Source: Cohnella lubricantis
Lineage (GTDB): Bacteria > Bacillota > Bacilli > Paenibacillales > Paenibacillaceae
Direction of reading: 5' to 3'
DNA length: 64,000 bases
Assembly: GCF_014212015.1 (NCBI RefSeq)
Contig: NZ_JACJVN010000019.1
Coordinates: 1-64,000, forward strand
In this document: positions 1 to 9,507 of the stretch, piece by piece
How the letters are laid out: every line of letters starts with the position of its first letter
Numbering within the stretch: position 1 is the stretch's first letter
The notes under the pieces: generated by a model
Databases searched by the model: none
Told to the model about the DNA's origin: nothing
Seen by the model: only the letters and a program-made list of their open reading frames with translations
Translations under genes and position numbers: made by a program

Positions 1-2124
1 AACCGTCCGCAAGGCCAAGGTCAAGGCGGCTACGGCGGCAACCGTCCGCAGGGCCAAGGCGGGGGCCGTCCGCAGGGCCAAGGCGGGGGCCGTCCGCAGG
101 GCCAAGGCGGCTACGGCGGCGCGCCTCGCATTCCGGCTCCGCCGGTCACGGCAGGGGCGGCTCCGGCCAACCGCGGCGGCGCTCGTCCTGGCGGTCGCCC
201 GGACGGCAAGCGCGACGACTTCAACCGGAACGGCAATGCAGCCGGGAAGGGACGCAAGGACGACTTCGGCAAGCGGTTCGAGGAAGGCCGCTTCGGCACC
301 CGTCCCAAAGTGAGAGGCGGCAAGAACGCCAAAGGCAGAGGCAACCAGCCTCCGCGCGAGAAGATCGACAACACGCCGAAGAAGGTTATTGTCCGCGGCG
401 AGATGACGGTCGGCGAATTGGCGAAGCTGCTTCATAAGGATGCTTCCGAAGTTATCAAGAAGCTGCTCATGATGGGCGTCATGGCCACGATTAACCAAGA
501 TCTCGACTTGGATACAGTTCTGCTCGTTGCCGGCGAATTCGGCGTCGAGACCGAAGTGAAGATCGTCGTGGAGGACACCAACTTCGAGACGGTCGAAGAG
601 AACGACGATCCGGACGATCTGGTAACGCGTCCCGCAGTCGTTACGATCATGGGCCACGTTGACCACGGCAAGACGACGCTGCTGGACGCCATTCGCGAGA
701 CGCACGTCGCGAGCGGTGAGGCTGGCGGCATTACCCAGCACATCGGCGCTTACCAAGTGGAAGTCAACGGCAAGAAGATCACATTCCTGGACACCCCGGG
801 CCACGAAGCGTTCACGACGATGCGCGCCCGCGGCGCCCAGGTGACCGATATTACGATTCTGGTCGTTGCGGCCGACGACGGCGTCATGCCTCAGACGGTC
901 GAGGCGATCAACCACGCCAAAGCGGCGAACGTGCCGATTATCGTCGCGGTGAACAAGATCGACAAGCCAGGCGCGAATCCGGACAAAGTCAAGCAAGAGC
1001 TGACCGAATACGGCCTCGTTCAGGAGTCCTGGGGCGGCGATACGATCTTCGTCGAGCTATCGGCGAAGCAGCGCACCAACCTTGACGGCTTGCTTGAGAT
1101 GATTCTGCTCGTTGCCGAAGTGAACGACTACAAGGCGAACCCGGACAAACGCGCTCGCGGTACGGTGATCGAAGCCGAACTCGACAAGGGCAAAGGCCCG
1201 ATTGCCCGTGTACTCGTTCAGAACGGTACGCTCAAAGTGGGCGACGCCTTCGTCGCAGGCGACTGCTTCGGCCGCGTGCGCGCCATGACGAACGATCGCG
1301 GACGCCGCGTCAAGGAAGCCGGACCTTCAACGCCGGTTGAGATTACCGGTCTGACCGAAGTGCCGCAAGCCGGCGATCCGTTCATGGTGTTCGAGGACGA
1401 GCGCAAGGCTCGCGAGATTGCCGACAAGCGCTCGATCAAGTCGCGCCAAGACGCGATGAAGTCGAACCAGAAGGTCACGCTGGACGATCTGTTCAGCAAG
1501 ATCAAGGAAGGCGAGATCAAGGATCTCAACGTCATCCTCAAAGCGGACGTTCAAGGTTCGCTCGAAGCGCTCAAAGGGTCGCTTGAGAAGATTGAGGTTG
1601 AAGGCGTTCGAGTCAAGACGATTCACAGCGGCGTCGGCGCCATTACCGAATCCGACATCTCGCTGGCGGTCGCATCCGGCGCCATCGTCATCGGCTTTAA
1701 CGTTCGTCCGGAAGCGCGCGCGGCGGCGACGGCCGAACAGGAGAAGGTCGACGTTCGCCTGCACCGCATCATTTACAAGGTGATCGAAGAGATTGAACAG
1801 GCGATGAAGGGCATGCTGGATCCGGTATTCGCGGAGAAAGTGACCGGCCACGCCGAGGTACGCGAGACGTTCAAGGTCAGCAAGGTCGGCACGATCGCCG
1901 GCTGTATGGTGACGGACGGCAAAGTGACCCGCAACGCCGAAGCCCGCGTCATCCGCGCCGGAGTCGTCGTGTTCGAAGGCAAGATCGATTCGCTCAAGCG
2001 ATTCAAGGATGATGCGAAGGAAGTATCGGAAGGCTATGAGTGCGGCATTACGCTCGAGAAGTTTAACGATCTTCAGATCGGCGACATCATCGAAGCATAC
2101 GTGATGGAGTCCGTCGAGCGCTGA
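1..2124 (+). CDS. infB: Translation initiation factor IF-2 (5' end outside window)
   Basis: GTPase that places initiator fMet-tRNA on the 30S subunit and promotes 50S joining. The reading frame is open from base 1, so the N-terminus is missing; 707 residues are visible. The order is a Gly/Arg/Gln-rich low-complexity N-domain (about residues 1-110 of the visible part), the IF2-N helical domain, then the G domain with G1 GHVDHGKT, G3 DTPGHEAF, G4 NKID and G5 SAK, followed by the beta-barrel and C-terminal fMet-tRNA-binding domains. rbfA follows after 26 bases with its own Shine-Dalgarno, as in the Bacillus nusA-infB-rbfA operon. The G-domain motifs leave little doubt about identity. Confidence 0.98.
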   Translation, partial: NRPQGQGQGGYGGNRPQGQGGGRPQGQGGGRPQGQGGYGGAPRIPAPPVTAGAAPANRGGARPGGRPDGKRDDFNRNGNAAGKGRKDDFGKRFEEGRFGTRPKVRGGKNAKGRGNQPPREKIDNTPKKVIVRGEMTVGELAKLLHKDASEVIKKLLMMGVMATINQDLDLDTVLLVAGEFGVETEVKIVVEDTNFETVEENDDPDDLVTRPAVVTIMGHVDHGKTTLLDAIRETHVASGEAGGITQHIGAYQVEVNGKKITFLDTPGHEAFTTMRARGAQVTDITILVVAADDGVMPQTVEAINHAKAANVPIIVAVNKIDKPGANPDKVKQELTEYGLVQESWGGDTIFVELSAKQRTNLDGLLEMILLVAEVNDYKANPDKRARGTVIEAELDKGKGPIARVLVQNGTLKVGDAFVAGDCFGRVRAMTNDRGRRVKEAGPSTPVEITGLTEVPQAGDPFMVFEDERKAREIADKRSIKSRQDAMKSNQKVTLDDLFSKIKEGEIKDLNVILKADVQGSLEALKGSLEKIEVEGVRVKTIHSGVGAITESDISLAVASGAIVIGFNVRPEARAAATAEQEKVDVRLHRIIYKVIEEIEQAMKGMLDPVFAEKVTGHAEVRETFKVSKVGTIAGCMVTDGKVTRNAEARVIRAGVVVFEGKIDSLKRFKDDAKEVSEGYECGITLEKFNDLQIGDIIEAYVMESVER
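4..114 (+). repeat. 24-bp in-frame tandem repeat in the IF-2 N-domain
   Basis: Three successive 24-base units at 43-66, 67-90 and 91-114 are near identical and encode RPQGQGGG or RPQGQGGY. A degenerate related stretch lies at 4-42. The unit length is a multiple of three, so gain or loss of units keeps the frame. The array may continue upstream of the window. Confidence 0.9.
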
Positions 2125-2150
2125 TCCGCAATAGACAATGAGGTGAATAC

Positions 2151-2507
2151 ATGGCGAAATTTCGCGTCGGACGGGTTGGCGAACAGATCAAGAAAGAGAT
2201 CAGTACGCTAATTCAGACGGAGCTCAAAGATCCCCGGATCGGATTCATTACGGTAACCGGCGTCGACGTAACCGGCGATCTGTCGGAAGCTCGCATCTAC
2301 TTGAGCATTCTCGGCAACGAGGAGCAGAAGGAAGCGACACTGCATGCGCTCGGCCGAGCCAAGGGGTTCCTTCGCACCGAGCTCGGACGCCGGATGCGTC
2401 TGCGGCATACGCCGGAGATCGAATTCCGCTTTGACAGTTCGATTCAATACGGCAGCCACATCGAAGCGCTGCTGCAGGAGATCAATCGGGAGAGTCGGAA
2501 CGTATGA
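2151..2507 (+). CDS. rbfA: Ribosome-binding factor A
   Basis: Small KH-fold factor for 16S rRNA 5'-end maturation of the 30S subunit. The 118-residue length is normal for the family, and the N-terminus (MAKFRVGRVGEQIKKEIS, then the LKDPRIGFITVTGVDVT segment) is typical. The start ATG is preceded by GAGGTGA at good spacing. Its stop overlaps the next start as ATGA (2504-2507), which suggests translational coupling with nrnA. It lies in the infB operon. Confidence 0.97.
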   Translation: MAKFRVGRVGEQIKKEISTLIQTELKDPRIGFITVTGVDVTGDLSEARIYLSILGNEEQKEATLHALGRAKGFLRTELGRRMRLRHTPEIEFRFDSSIQYGSHIEALLQEINRESRNV

Positions 2508-3487
2508 GCTTAGAACGGCAGCTCGAGGAAGCGGCGAACTTCATCCGGGGACGAGACGAGTTCCTCATCGTCTCCCACGTGCAGCCGGACGGCGACGCCA
2601 TCAGTTCGACGGCGGCCGTCGGCTGGCTGCTAGGTAAGTTGGGCAAGCAATACGCCATGTACAATGACGGGCCTGTGCCCTCCAGGCTGAGTTACCTATG
2701 GAACAGTGAAGAGATCGCAACGGCTGCGAGGCCGCCGCAGAAGAAATACCGGAATATTATTCTGGTCGACTGCGCTGACTTCGCTCGCTCCGGCGCGGCT
2801 AAGGAGCTGTTCGCGGATGAAGCGGAGCTGCTGAACATCGACCACCATCCGACCAACGATGCCTTTGGCCTCGTGAATCTGCTTCAATTCGATGCGGCGG
2901 CGACGGCGGAGATCTTGTTCGACCTGATCCAGGCGTTCAACCTTCCGCTGGACGCCGACGTCGCGACCGCCCTATATACCGGCCTTATGACCGATACCGG
3001 CGGGTTCCGTTACGCGAATACGAGCTCGCATGTCATGAACATCGCCTCCCGGCTGCTCGATGCCGGAGCTGACGGACCCGCACTGGCGGAGAAGTTGCTG
3101 GAGCGCATGACGATGGGACAGATGAGGATGATTCAGCGGGCGCTCGCCCGCTTGTCATTCAGCGAAGACGGCCGTATCGGCTGGCTATGGGTATCGAAGG
3201 ATGATTTAAGCGAGACTGGTGCCAGCAACGAAGATTTGGAAGGGCTGGTTAACTATCCGCGCAACGTGGAGGGTGTGGAGGTCGGCCTCTTGTTCAAGCA
3301 GACAGAACCAAGCTCGGTTAAGATCAGCTTGCGTTCCGCCGGCCTCGTGAACGTAGCGGCAGTCGCGCAGCAATTCGGCGGCGGCGGCCACGTCCGAGCC
3401 GCGGGCTGCCGAGTGGCGGTTCCGCTGGACGAGGCGGTCGAGCAGGTGGTAGGCGCCATTCGGACGGCGCTGGAGGATGCGGGATGA
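2504..3487 (+). CDS. nrnA: Bifunctional oligoribonuclease / PAP phosphatase NrnA (DHH-DHHA1)
   Basis: DHH-family phosphodiesterase that degrades nano-RNAs and dephosphorylates 3'-phosphoadenosine 5'-phosphate. The 327 residues carry the DHH-domain metal motifs: HVQPDGDAISS near residue 24, VDCADFARS near 88, LNIDHHPTND near 112 and a TDTGGFRY motif near 165. The C-terminal DHHA1 domain ends with GGGGHVRAAG. Both ends are coupled by ATGA overlaps (with rbfA and truB), so the gene sits inside a tightly packed operon. Position between rbfA and truB matches many Bacillota. Confidence 0.95.
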   Translation: MSLERQLEEAANFIRGRDEFLIVSHVQPDGDAISSTAAVGWLLGKLGKQYAMYNDGPVPSRLSYLWNSEEIATAARPPQKKYRNIILVDCADFARSGAAKELFADEAELLNIDHHPTNDAFGLVNLLQFDAAATAEILFDLIQAFNLPLDADVATALYTGLMTDTGGFRYANTSSHVMNIASRLLDAGADGPALAEKLLERMTMGQMRMIQRALARLSFSEDGRIGWLWVSKDDLSETGASNEDLEGLVNYPRNVEGVEVGLLFKQTEPSSVKISLRSAGLVNVAAVAQQFGGGGHVRAAGCRVAVPLDEAVEQVVGAIRTALEDAG

Positions 3488-4434
3488 GCCCGCAAGCTGC
3501 AGCGGCGATAGAAGGCGTTCTTGCAATCTGGAAGCCGGCTGGCTGGACGTCGCACGACGTGGTGGCCAAGGCGAGGCGGATCTTGCGAATCAAGCGCATT
3601 GGACACACCGGCACGCTCGATCCGGCTGTTACCGGGGTGCTTCCGATCTGCATCGGACGCGCGACGCGGATGGTGGAATACTTGCAGGAGATGCCGAAGA
3701 CTTACGAAGCGCTGCTCCGCTTCGGCATCGCGACCGATACGGAGGATACCGGCGGCGAAGTGATTGAGAGGATGGATGCTTCCCATCTGACGGAAGAGCA
3801 GATTCGGGAAGCGGCGCTGTCGTTCATTGGGGATATCCTCCAGGTTCCGCCGATGGTATCAGCGGTGAAGGTCGACGGCAAGCGGTTGTATGAGCTCGCC
3901 CGCCAAGGCGTTACCGTCGAGCGCAAGGCGCGGCCGGTCACCATTCACCGTATCGATGTGGAACGGATCGACGCGTCCAGACCGCATCCGGAGCTTCGGT
4001 TCTCCGTGACGTGCTCCAAAGGAACGTATATCCGTACGCTGTGCGTGGACATCGGACGCAAGCTGGGCGTTCCCGCCGTCATGGCGGAGCTCATTCGGAC
4101 GTCAAGCGCTGGGCTCACCCGGGAAGATTCCGTCACGCTCGAGGAGCTTGAAGAGCTGCAGAAGCGGGGCGAGACGACGGACAAGCTGCTGGCGGCCGAC
4201 GAACTGCTGGATTACCTCCCGCGCACGTCGGCGGAAGCCCGGGAAGCCGAGCACGCGCTGCAAGGCAAAGCGATCCCGCGCAGCGCGCTCAAGCCGGCGC
4301 CGGGGGAGAGCGGCCTATGGCGGCTGTACCGGGAAGAAGACGGCGCCTTCCTTGGCTTGTTCGAGCCGGCGGCCGGGGAAGATACAGTTCGGCCGGTCAA
4401 AGTATTTCATCCTTCCGAGCAGCCGGAAGGATAG
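3484..4434 (+). CDS. truB: tRNA pseudouridine(55) synthase
   Basis: Converts U55 of the tRNA T-loop to pseudouridine. The 316-residue protein has the catalytic motif GHTGTLDPAVTGVLPICIG, in which the Asp of TLDP is the nucleophile, near residue 44. The conserved YEALLRFG, VPPMVSAVKVDGKRLYELAR and CSKGTYIRTL segments follow, and a PUA-like C-terminus is expected. The start ATG overlaps the nrnA stop (ATGA at 3484-3487). ribF follows after 34 bases. Confidence 0.97.
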   Translation: MSPQAAAAIEGVLAIWKPAGWTSHDVVAKARRILRIKRIGHTGTLDPAVTGVLPICIGRATRMVEYLQEMPKTYEALLRFGIATDTEDTGGEVIERMDASHLTEEQIREAALSFIGDILQVPPMVSAVKVDGKRLYELARQGVTVERKARPVTIHRIDVERIDASRPHPELRFSVTCSKGTYIRTLCVDIGRKLGVPAVMAELIRTSSAGLTREDSVTLEELEELQKRGETTDKLLAADELLDYLPRTSAEAREAEHALQGKAIPRSALKPAPGESGLWRLYREEDGAFLGLFEPAAGEDTVRPVKVFHPSEQPEG

Positions 4435-4468
4435 AAGAACCGGCAGAACGAAGTGCAGGAGGATTCAG

Positions 4469-5443
4469 GTGGAACGTTTCGAGATTACGTATTCGCAGGC
4501 GGAGCAATCGTTCGTTATTCCTCCCGGCGCCGTTCGGCCCGAAGGGATGGCGCTCGCTATCGGTTTCTTTGACGGGGTTCATCTCGGACATGCGGAAGTG
4601 ATTCGCAAGGCGGTCGCAGCCGCCCGCGAGCGCAGCCAGATTCCCGCGGTGCTCACATTCGACCCGCATCCGCGCGTTGTGCTCGGCCAGGATCAGTACC
4701 ATACGGTGCTGACTCCGCTGGCGGATAAGCTGGACTTATTCGCGAGTCTTGGCGTGGAAGCGGCGTTCGTCATGAAGTTCAACAAGGAGTTCTCGCAAGT
4801 CCCGGCCGACAAGTTCGTGAAGGAGTTGCTGCTGACGATGGGCGCGAAGACGGCGGTTGTCGGCTTCGACTTCCGCTTCGGCCATCGCGGTCAAGGCGAT
4901 GCGTCTCTGCTTCGCATAGCGGCCGGAGGCGCCATCGACGTACAGGTCGTCGACCCGGTCTACCGGGAAGGCGTCAAAGTGAGCAGCACACGCATTCGCG
5001 AGCTGCTGGCCGAAGGCGATTGCGAGCAAGCGGCTGCGCTGATGAACCGCCCGTATGAAGTGACCGGCACGGTTGTTCACGGGAAGGCGCTTGGAAGACA
5101 GCTGGGATTTCCGACGGCGAACTTGGATGCAGCGGGCGCATACGTTCTTCCGCGTCACGGCGTCTACGCCGTGAAGGTGAGAGGGGCGGCCGGCGATTCA
5201 AGCGAGGCGTTAAACGGCGTCATCAACGTCGGCGTCCGTCCGACGGTCGACGAAGACGGTACGGTGCCGAAGCTGGAAGTGCACCTGCTGAACTTCTCGG
5301 GAGATCTCTACGGCCGAAGCTTGAAGGTGCAATTCAGGCATTACTTGCGGCCCGAGATGAAGTTCGGTTCGCTGGACGATCTCGTCGCCCAGATCAGAGA
5401 AGACGCGATAGCGGCGGAGGAATGGCTGAACGCCGCGAAATAA
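4469..5443 (+). CDS. ribF: Bifunctional riboflavin kinase / FAD synthetase
   Basis: Phosphorylates riboflavin to FMN and adenylylates FMN to FAD. The N-terminal adenylyltransferase domain shows IGFFDGVHLGH (near residue 28) and STRIRELL; the C-terminal kinase domain shows GKALGRQLGFPTANL and the GVINVGVRPT segment. The start is GTG at 4469 with AGGAGG six bases upstream; the frame runs open further 5' into truB, but that region encodes truB in another frame. This gives 324 residues, normal for the family. Last gene of the infB operon before the rpsO promoter. Confidence 0.96.
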   Translation: MERFEITYSQAEQSFVIPPGAVRPEGMALAIGFFDGVHLGHAEVIRKAVAAARERSQIPAVLTFDPHPRVVLGQDQYHTVLTPLADKLDLFASLGVEAAFVMKFNKEFSQVPADKFVKELLLTMGAKTAVVGFDFRFGHRGQGDASLLRIAAGGAIDVQVVDPVYREGVKVSSTRIRELLAEGDCEQAAALMNRPYEVTGTVVHGKALGRQLGFPTANLDAAGAYVLPRHGVYAVKVRGAAGDSSEALNGVINVGVRPTVDEDGTVPKLEVHLLNFSGDLYGRSLKVQFRHYLRPEMKFGSLDDLVAQIREDAIAAEEWLNAAK

Positions 5444-5465
5444 AGCACTTTTTCCAACCTTCTGA

Positions 5466-5495
5466 TTGTGTTCGGCATCCTTCATATGTTATACT
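5466..5495 (+). promoter_or_regulatory. Candidate sigma-A promoter for rpsO
   Basis: TATACT (5490-5495) resembles a -10 box and has a weak TTGTGT (5466-5471) 18 bases upstream. It sits just ahead of the structured rpsO leader, so transcription would begin near 5502. Confidence 0.5.
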
Positions 5496-5519
5496 ACTAT
5501 TCGTTGCGTAGAACGGCGA

Positions 5520-5582
5520 TAGCCTATACTCGCGGCATAACCTTAGCTTGGCTGTCCGCGCTCACCGGCGGCTGCGAGGCTA
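5520..5582 (+). promoter_or_regulatory. Structured 5' leader of rpsO, candidate S15 autoregulatory RNA
   Basis: A long-range stem is visible. TAGCC (5520-5524) pairs with GGCTA (5578-5582), and after a 5-base bulge TCGCGGC (5530-5536) pairs with GGCTGCGA (5571-5577 side) with one G-U pair. The enclosed 34 bases can form smaller hairpins. The stem ends about 18 bases before the Shine-Dalgarno. S15 is known to repress its own mRNA through leader structures in several bacteria, including a three-way junction in Geobacillus; that this leader does so is inference. Confidence 0.5.
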
Positions 5583-5615
5583 ACGGCGATTATAAGATTA
5601 AGGAGGTGAATTAGG

Positions 5616-5885
5616 ATGGCATTGACTCAAGAACGCAAGCAGGAACTGATCGAGCAATTCAAGACGCACCCGACGGACACGGGATCCCCGGAAGTCCAAG
5701 TCGCTATCCTGACGGAGAACGTCAATAACTTGACGACTCACTTGCGGGAACACAAGAAGGACCACCACTCCCGCCGCGGCCTGCTCAAGATGGTCGGCCA
5801 ACGCCGCAAGCTGTTGGCATACCTGAAGAACAAGGACGTTCGTCGTTACAGCGCTCTGATCGAGAGACTCGGCTTGCGCCGTTAA
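5616..5885 (+). CDS. rpsO: 30S ribosomal protein S15
   Basis: Primary-binding small-subunit protein that recognises the 16S rRNA central-domain junction. The 89-residue length and the motifs [25 protein letters not shown] (split across helix 1) and [21 protein letters not shown] are those of S15. AGGAGGTGA lies upstream of the ATG. A strong terminator follows at 5902-5955. The gene lies between ribF and pnp as in Bacillus. Confidence 0.98.
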   Translation: MALTQERKQELIEQFKTHPTDTGSPEVQVAILTENVNNLTTHLREHKKDHHSRRGLLKMVGQRRKLLAYLKNKDVRRYSALIERLGLRR

Positions 5886-5901
5886 TTTCGTTATCGAGAG
5901 A

Positions 5902-5955
5902 AGCAACCTGGTCGTGTCGCACGGGAACGAACCCGCGGGCGCCGGGTTGCTTTTT
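5902..5955 (+). terminator. Rho-independent terminator after rpsO
   Basis: AGCAACCTGG (5902-5911) pairs with CCGGGTTGCT (5942-5951) with one G-U pair, and a run of T follows. Confidence 0.85.
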
Positions 5956-6074
5956 ACATGATTGCAGAGTTATTTGCGCCTTGGCGCGCTTGGCCTATTG
6001 CCTAAGATGCGCTTGGCAGGAAATAATAAAGACAGTGTCGAAAGTACATAAGTCTACATAGAGGAGGGATTCCC

Positions 6075-8174
6075 ATGGAACAACGCGTTGAAATGCTGCT
6101 TGGCGGACGTCCGTTCGCACTGGAAACGGGACGTCTGGCTAAGCAGGCCAACGGCGCCGTCGTCGTCCGTTACGGGGACACCGTCGTATTGTCCACCGTC
6201 ACGGCATCGCCAGGGCCGAAGGATCTCGATTTTTTCCCGCTTACCGTTAACTATGAAGAGAAGCTGTATGCCGTAGGCAAAATTCCCGGTGGATTCATCA
6301 AGCGGGAAGGACGTCCGAGCGAGAAGGCGATTCTCGCCAGCCGCCTGACGGACCGCCCGATTCGCCCGCTGTTCCCGGAAGGGTTCCGGAACGACGTGCA
6401 GATCGTCAACATGGTCATGAGCGTCGATCAAGATTGCTCGCCGGAGATTGCGGCCATGATCGGCACCTCCGCGGCCTTGTCGATCTCGAACGTGCCGTTT
6501 AACGGTCCGATCGGCGGCGTTATCGTCGGCCGTGTCGACGGCAAGTTCGTCATTAACCCGACGGTCGCCGAAGAAGAGAAGAGCGACATGTACGTCGTCG
6601 TCGCAGGCACGCGCGACGCCATCATGATGGTGGAAGCCGAAGCCGACGAAGTGCCGGAAGCGGACATGCTCGAAGCGATCATGTTCGGTCACGACGAGAT
6701 CAAGAAGATCGTCGATACGATTGACAAGCTTGTCGCAGTCGCTGGACAGCCGAAGATGGAAGTGAAGCTGCATGCCGTTGATTCGGCCGTCGAAGCCGAC
6801 GTCAACGCTTATGCGAAGGACCGTCTAGTTGAAGCGGTTCGCATCGCCGAGAAGCATGCCCGCCAAGAAGCGATCGACGCGATCAACGACGAGACGGTAG
6901 AGCACTTCGCCGCTGTCTATGCCGATACGCCAGAGAAGCTGGCTGACGTCAAGGAAGTGCTCTACGACATCGTTAAGAATGAAGTCCGCCGCCTGATTAC
7001 GCATGACAAAGTGCGCCCGGACGGCCGGAAGCTAGAGGAGATCCGTCCGATCTCCGCCGATGTCTCGCTGCTGCCGCGTACGCACGGCTCCGGCTTGTTC
7101 ACTCGCGGCCAGACGCAGGCACTTAGCATCTGTACGCTGGGTGCGCTCGGCGACGTGCAAATTCTCGACGGCATCGGCCTCGAAGAGTCGAAGCGCTTCA
7201 TGCACCATTACAACTTCCCGCCGTTCTCCGTCGGCGAAGCCCGTCCGCTGCGCGCGCCAGGCCGCCGCGAGATCGGACACGGCGCATTGGGCGAACGCGC
7301 GCTGCTGAAAGTTATCCCTTCCGAGGAAGAGTTCCCGTACACGATTCGTCTCGTATCCGAAGTGCTGGAGTCGAACGGTTCGACTTCGCAGGCCAGCATC
7401 TGCGCGAGCACGCTCGCTCTGATGGACGCAGGCGTGCCGATCAAAGCTCCGGTTGCCGGCGTGGCGATGGGCCTGATCAAGGACGGCGAACACTTCTCGA
7501 TCCTGACCGATATTCAAGGAATGGAAGACCATCTCGGGGATATGGACTTCAAGGTAGCCGGTACATCGGTCGGCGTAACGGCCATCCAGATGGACATCAA
7601 GATCGACGGCATCGACCGCGCGATTCTGAATCAGGCGCTTGATCAAGCCCGCGAAGGCCGCATGTTCATCCTCGGCAAGATGCTCGAGGTAATGAAGCAG
7701 CCGCGCGGCGAGCTCAGCAAATACGCGCCGAAGATCGTCACGATGCGCATTCATCCGGACAAGATCCGCGATGTCATCGGTTCCGGCGGCAAGGTTATCA
7801 ACAAGATCATCGAAGAGACCGGCGTCAAGATTGACATCGAGCAGGACGGCATGGTGTATATCGCTTCTTCGGACGCTGCGGCGAACGAGAAGGCGCGTTC
7901 CATCATTGAAGGCATCGTGCGCGAAGTCGTCGTCGGCGAGATCTATCTCGGCACTGTGAAGAGGATCGAGAAGTTCGGCTGCTTCGTTGAGATTCTGCCG
8001 GGCAAGGACGGCCTCGTACACATCTCGCAGCTGGCGAACGAGCGGGTGGCGAAGGTGGAGGACGTCGTGAACATCGGAGACAAGATCCAGGTGAAGGTGA
8101 CCGAGATCGATTCGATGGGACGGATCAATCTCTCCCGCAAAGTGCTGTTGAGCCCGGAAGAGTCCGTCAAGTAA
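6075..8174 (+). CDS. pnp: Polyribonucleotide nucleotidyltransferase (PNPase)
   Basis: Phosphorolytic 3'-5' exoribonuclease of the RNA degradosome and RNA turnover. The 699 residues contain the first RNase PH domain (about 10-140, with [15 protein letters not shown] and [28 protein letters not shown] segments), a helical linker, the second catalytic RNase PH domain (about 315-540), a KH domain ([13 protein letters not shown], near 570) and a C-terminal S1 domain ([20 protein letters not shown], near 620). GAGGAGGG precedes the ATG. It lies alone between terminators at 5902 and 8203. Confidence 0.98.
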   Translation: MEQRVEMLLGGRPFALETGRLAKQANGAVVVRYGDTVVLSTVTASPGPKDLDFFPLTVNYEEKLYAVGKIPGGFIKREGRPSEKAILASRLTDRPIRPLFPEGFRNDVQIVNMVMSVDQDCSPEIAAMIGTSAALSISNVPFNGPIGGVIVGRVDGKFVINPTVAEEEKSDMYVVVAGTRDAIMMVEAEADEVPEADMLEAIMFGHDEIKKIVDTIDKLVAVAGQPKMEVKLHAVDSAVEADVNAYAKDRLVEAVRIAEKHARQEAIDAINDETVEHFAAVYADTPEKLADVKEVLYDIVKNEVRRLITHDKVRPDGRKLEEIRPISADVSLLPRTHGSGLFTRGQTQALSICTLGALGDVQILDGIGLEESKRFMHHYNFPPFSVGEARPLRAPGRREIGHGALGERALLKVIPSEEEFPYTIRLVSEVLESNGSTSQASICASTLALMDAGVPIKAPVAGVAMGLIKDGEHFSILTDIQGMEDHLGDMDFKVAGTSVGVTAIQMDIKIDGIDRAILNQALDQAREGRMFILGKMLEVMKQPRGELSKYAPKIVTMRIHPDKIRDVIGSGGKVINKIIEETGVKIDIEQDGMVYIASSDAAANEKARSIIEGIVREVVVGEIYLGTVKRIEKFGCFVEILPGKDGLVHISQLANERVAKVEDVVNIGDKIQVKVTEIDSMGRINLSRKVLLSPEESVK

Positions 8175-8202
8175 GCCGCTCCATACCTAAATAGCAAGGG
8201 AC

Positions 8203-8234
8203 AAAAGAGACCGATTTCGTCAGTCTCTTTTTTT
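8203..8234 (+). terminator. Rho-independent terminator after pnp
   Basis: AAAAGAGAC (8203-8211) pairs with GTCTCTTTT starting at 8223, followed by further T. Confidence 0.85.
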
Positions 8235-8396
8235 ATTTGCCTTCGGAGGAGGCTCTCTTCCCTTATGGGGGCTGCTGCGTTACTTTGGGGGGATAAGTTA
8301 TGCCGCTTTGGCATAAGATGGAGACAAGGCAAATGACGGACATGCCGGATGATCGGCGATGCGATTGGCGAGATGTGACCGGAGGTGAGTGGAGCG

Positions 8397-9398
8397 ATGA
8401 GAAAGGCGTCGCCTGCCCGGCTGGCGGCGATTGTAATAGTATTCGCAGCCCTGCTGGCGGCTGGCCGCTATGGCCCGCTGGAGGCGTACATACACACCGT
8501 CAAACAGCACGTGACCGCGTCGGCGAACGCGTTCCGGACAGGCTCCGGGCCCGAATTGCTGGAATGGATTCAATCCGAGGCGCCGAAGCGCCGGATTGAG
8601 CCGAAGAACGCGGTTATCGACCGAGTCTGGAAGGCGATCCCCGGCTATAACGGGCGCGAAGTCGACATCGAAGCCACCTATGCGCAAGCTCGCGCCATCG
8701 GCGCCAAGCCGGGGGCGGGGGACTCTTTTCCATGGGTATACAAGGAAGTGTCTCCGCGCATCGGGCTGGACGACCTGCCGGCGTCTCCAATTTACAGGGG
8801 CAACCCGGACAAGCCGATGGTGGGCCTCATGATCAATGTCGCGTGGGGCAACGAGCACTTGAAGCCGATCTTGGACACGCTCCGGGAAGAGAAGGTGTCG
8901 GCCACCTTCTTCTTCGACGGAAGCTGGTTGAACAAGAACGCCGATCTCGCGCAGGAGATCGTGCGGCAGGGTCATGAAGCGTCCAACCATGCGTACACGC
9001 ATCCGAATATGAGCAGTCTTGGCGTTGCGCGGCAACGGCAAGAGATTGAACGGACGGAAGCGCTGCTTAAGACGAAGCTGGGCGTGACGAACCGGTGGTT
9101 CGCGCCGCCGTCGGGAGATTATAACGAGCAGACGATCCGCGCTGCTTCCGATTACGGGCTGAAGACCGTCATGTGGACGCTGGATACGGTTGATTGGAAG
9201 AACCCTCCCGCATCCTCTGTCATCACTAAAGTGAGAGCCCGAGTGCAAGCCGGAACGCTTATTCTGATGCATCCGACCCAAACGACGGAGGAATCGCTGG
9301 GAGAGATCATCCGCTTGATCCGTTCCAAGGGACTCGTCCCGGGAACCGTCTCGGAGACCCTGTCGGCCAAGCGTCTTGATTTGCCCGAGAAGCGCTAA
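8397..9398 (+). CDS. ylxY: YlxY-like polysaccharide deacetylase family protein with degenerate metal motif
   Basis: NodB-fold protein, probably exported and membrane-anchored by an N-terminal helix (residues about 6-26). The ATG at 8397 is preferred over the in-frame GTG at 8385 because GGAGGTGA (8381-8388) is spaced correctly for it; this gives 333 residues. In the NodB domain the usual TFDDG motif reads INVAWG, so both metal and base aspartates are missing, while the second motif keeps a histidine pair (SNHAYTHP). The C-terminal APPSGDYN and LMHP motifs are present. The position between pnp and mlpA matches Bacillus ylxY. Activity is doubtful; family membership is clear. Confidence 0.88.
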   Translation: MRKASPARLAAIVIVFAALLAAGRYGPLEAYIHTVKQHVTASANAFRTGSGPELLEWIQSEAPKRRIEPKNAVIDRVWKAIPGYNGREVDIEATYAQARAIGAKPGAGDSFPWVYKEVSPRIGLDDLPASPIYRGNPDKPMVGLMINVAWGNEHLKPILDTLREEKVSATFFFDGSWLNKNADLAQEIVRQGHEASNHAYTHPNMSSLGVARQRQEIERTEALLKTKLGVTNRWFAPPSGDYNEQTIRAASDYGLKTVMWTLDTVDWKNPPASSVITKVRARVQAGTLILMHPTQTTEESLGEIIRLIRSKGLVPGTVSETLSAKRLDLPEKR

Positions 9399-9448
9399 TG
9401 GACGCCCGCCGGCCTTCGTTCGCTGGTTGTTGCTTCCAGCTGCGCAGG

Positions 9449-9477
9449 TTGAGGCGGGTGTCGATATTTGGTATAGT
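9449..9477 (+). promoter_or_regulatory. Sigma-A-like promoter for mlpA-dut
   Basis: TTGAGG (9449-9454), a 17-base spacer and TATAGT (9472-9477). It lies 31 bases before the mlpA GTG start. Confidence 0.75.
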
Positions 9478-9507
9478 GTTACTATTGATCTTTTAGGGGG
9501 AAATCGG

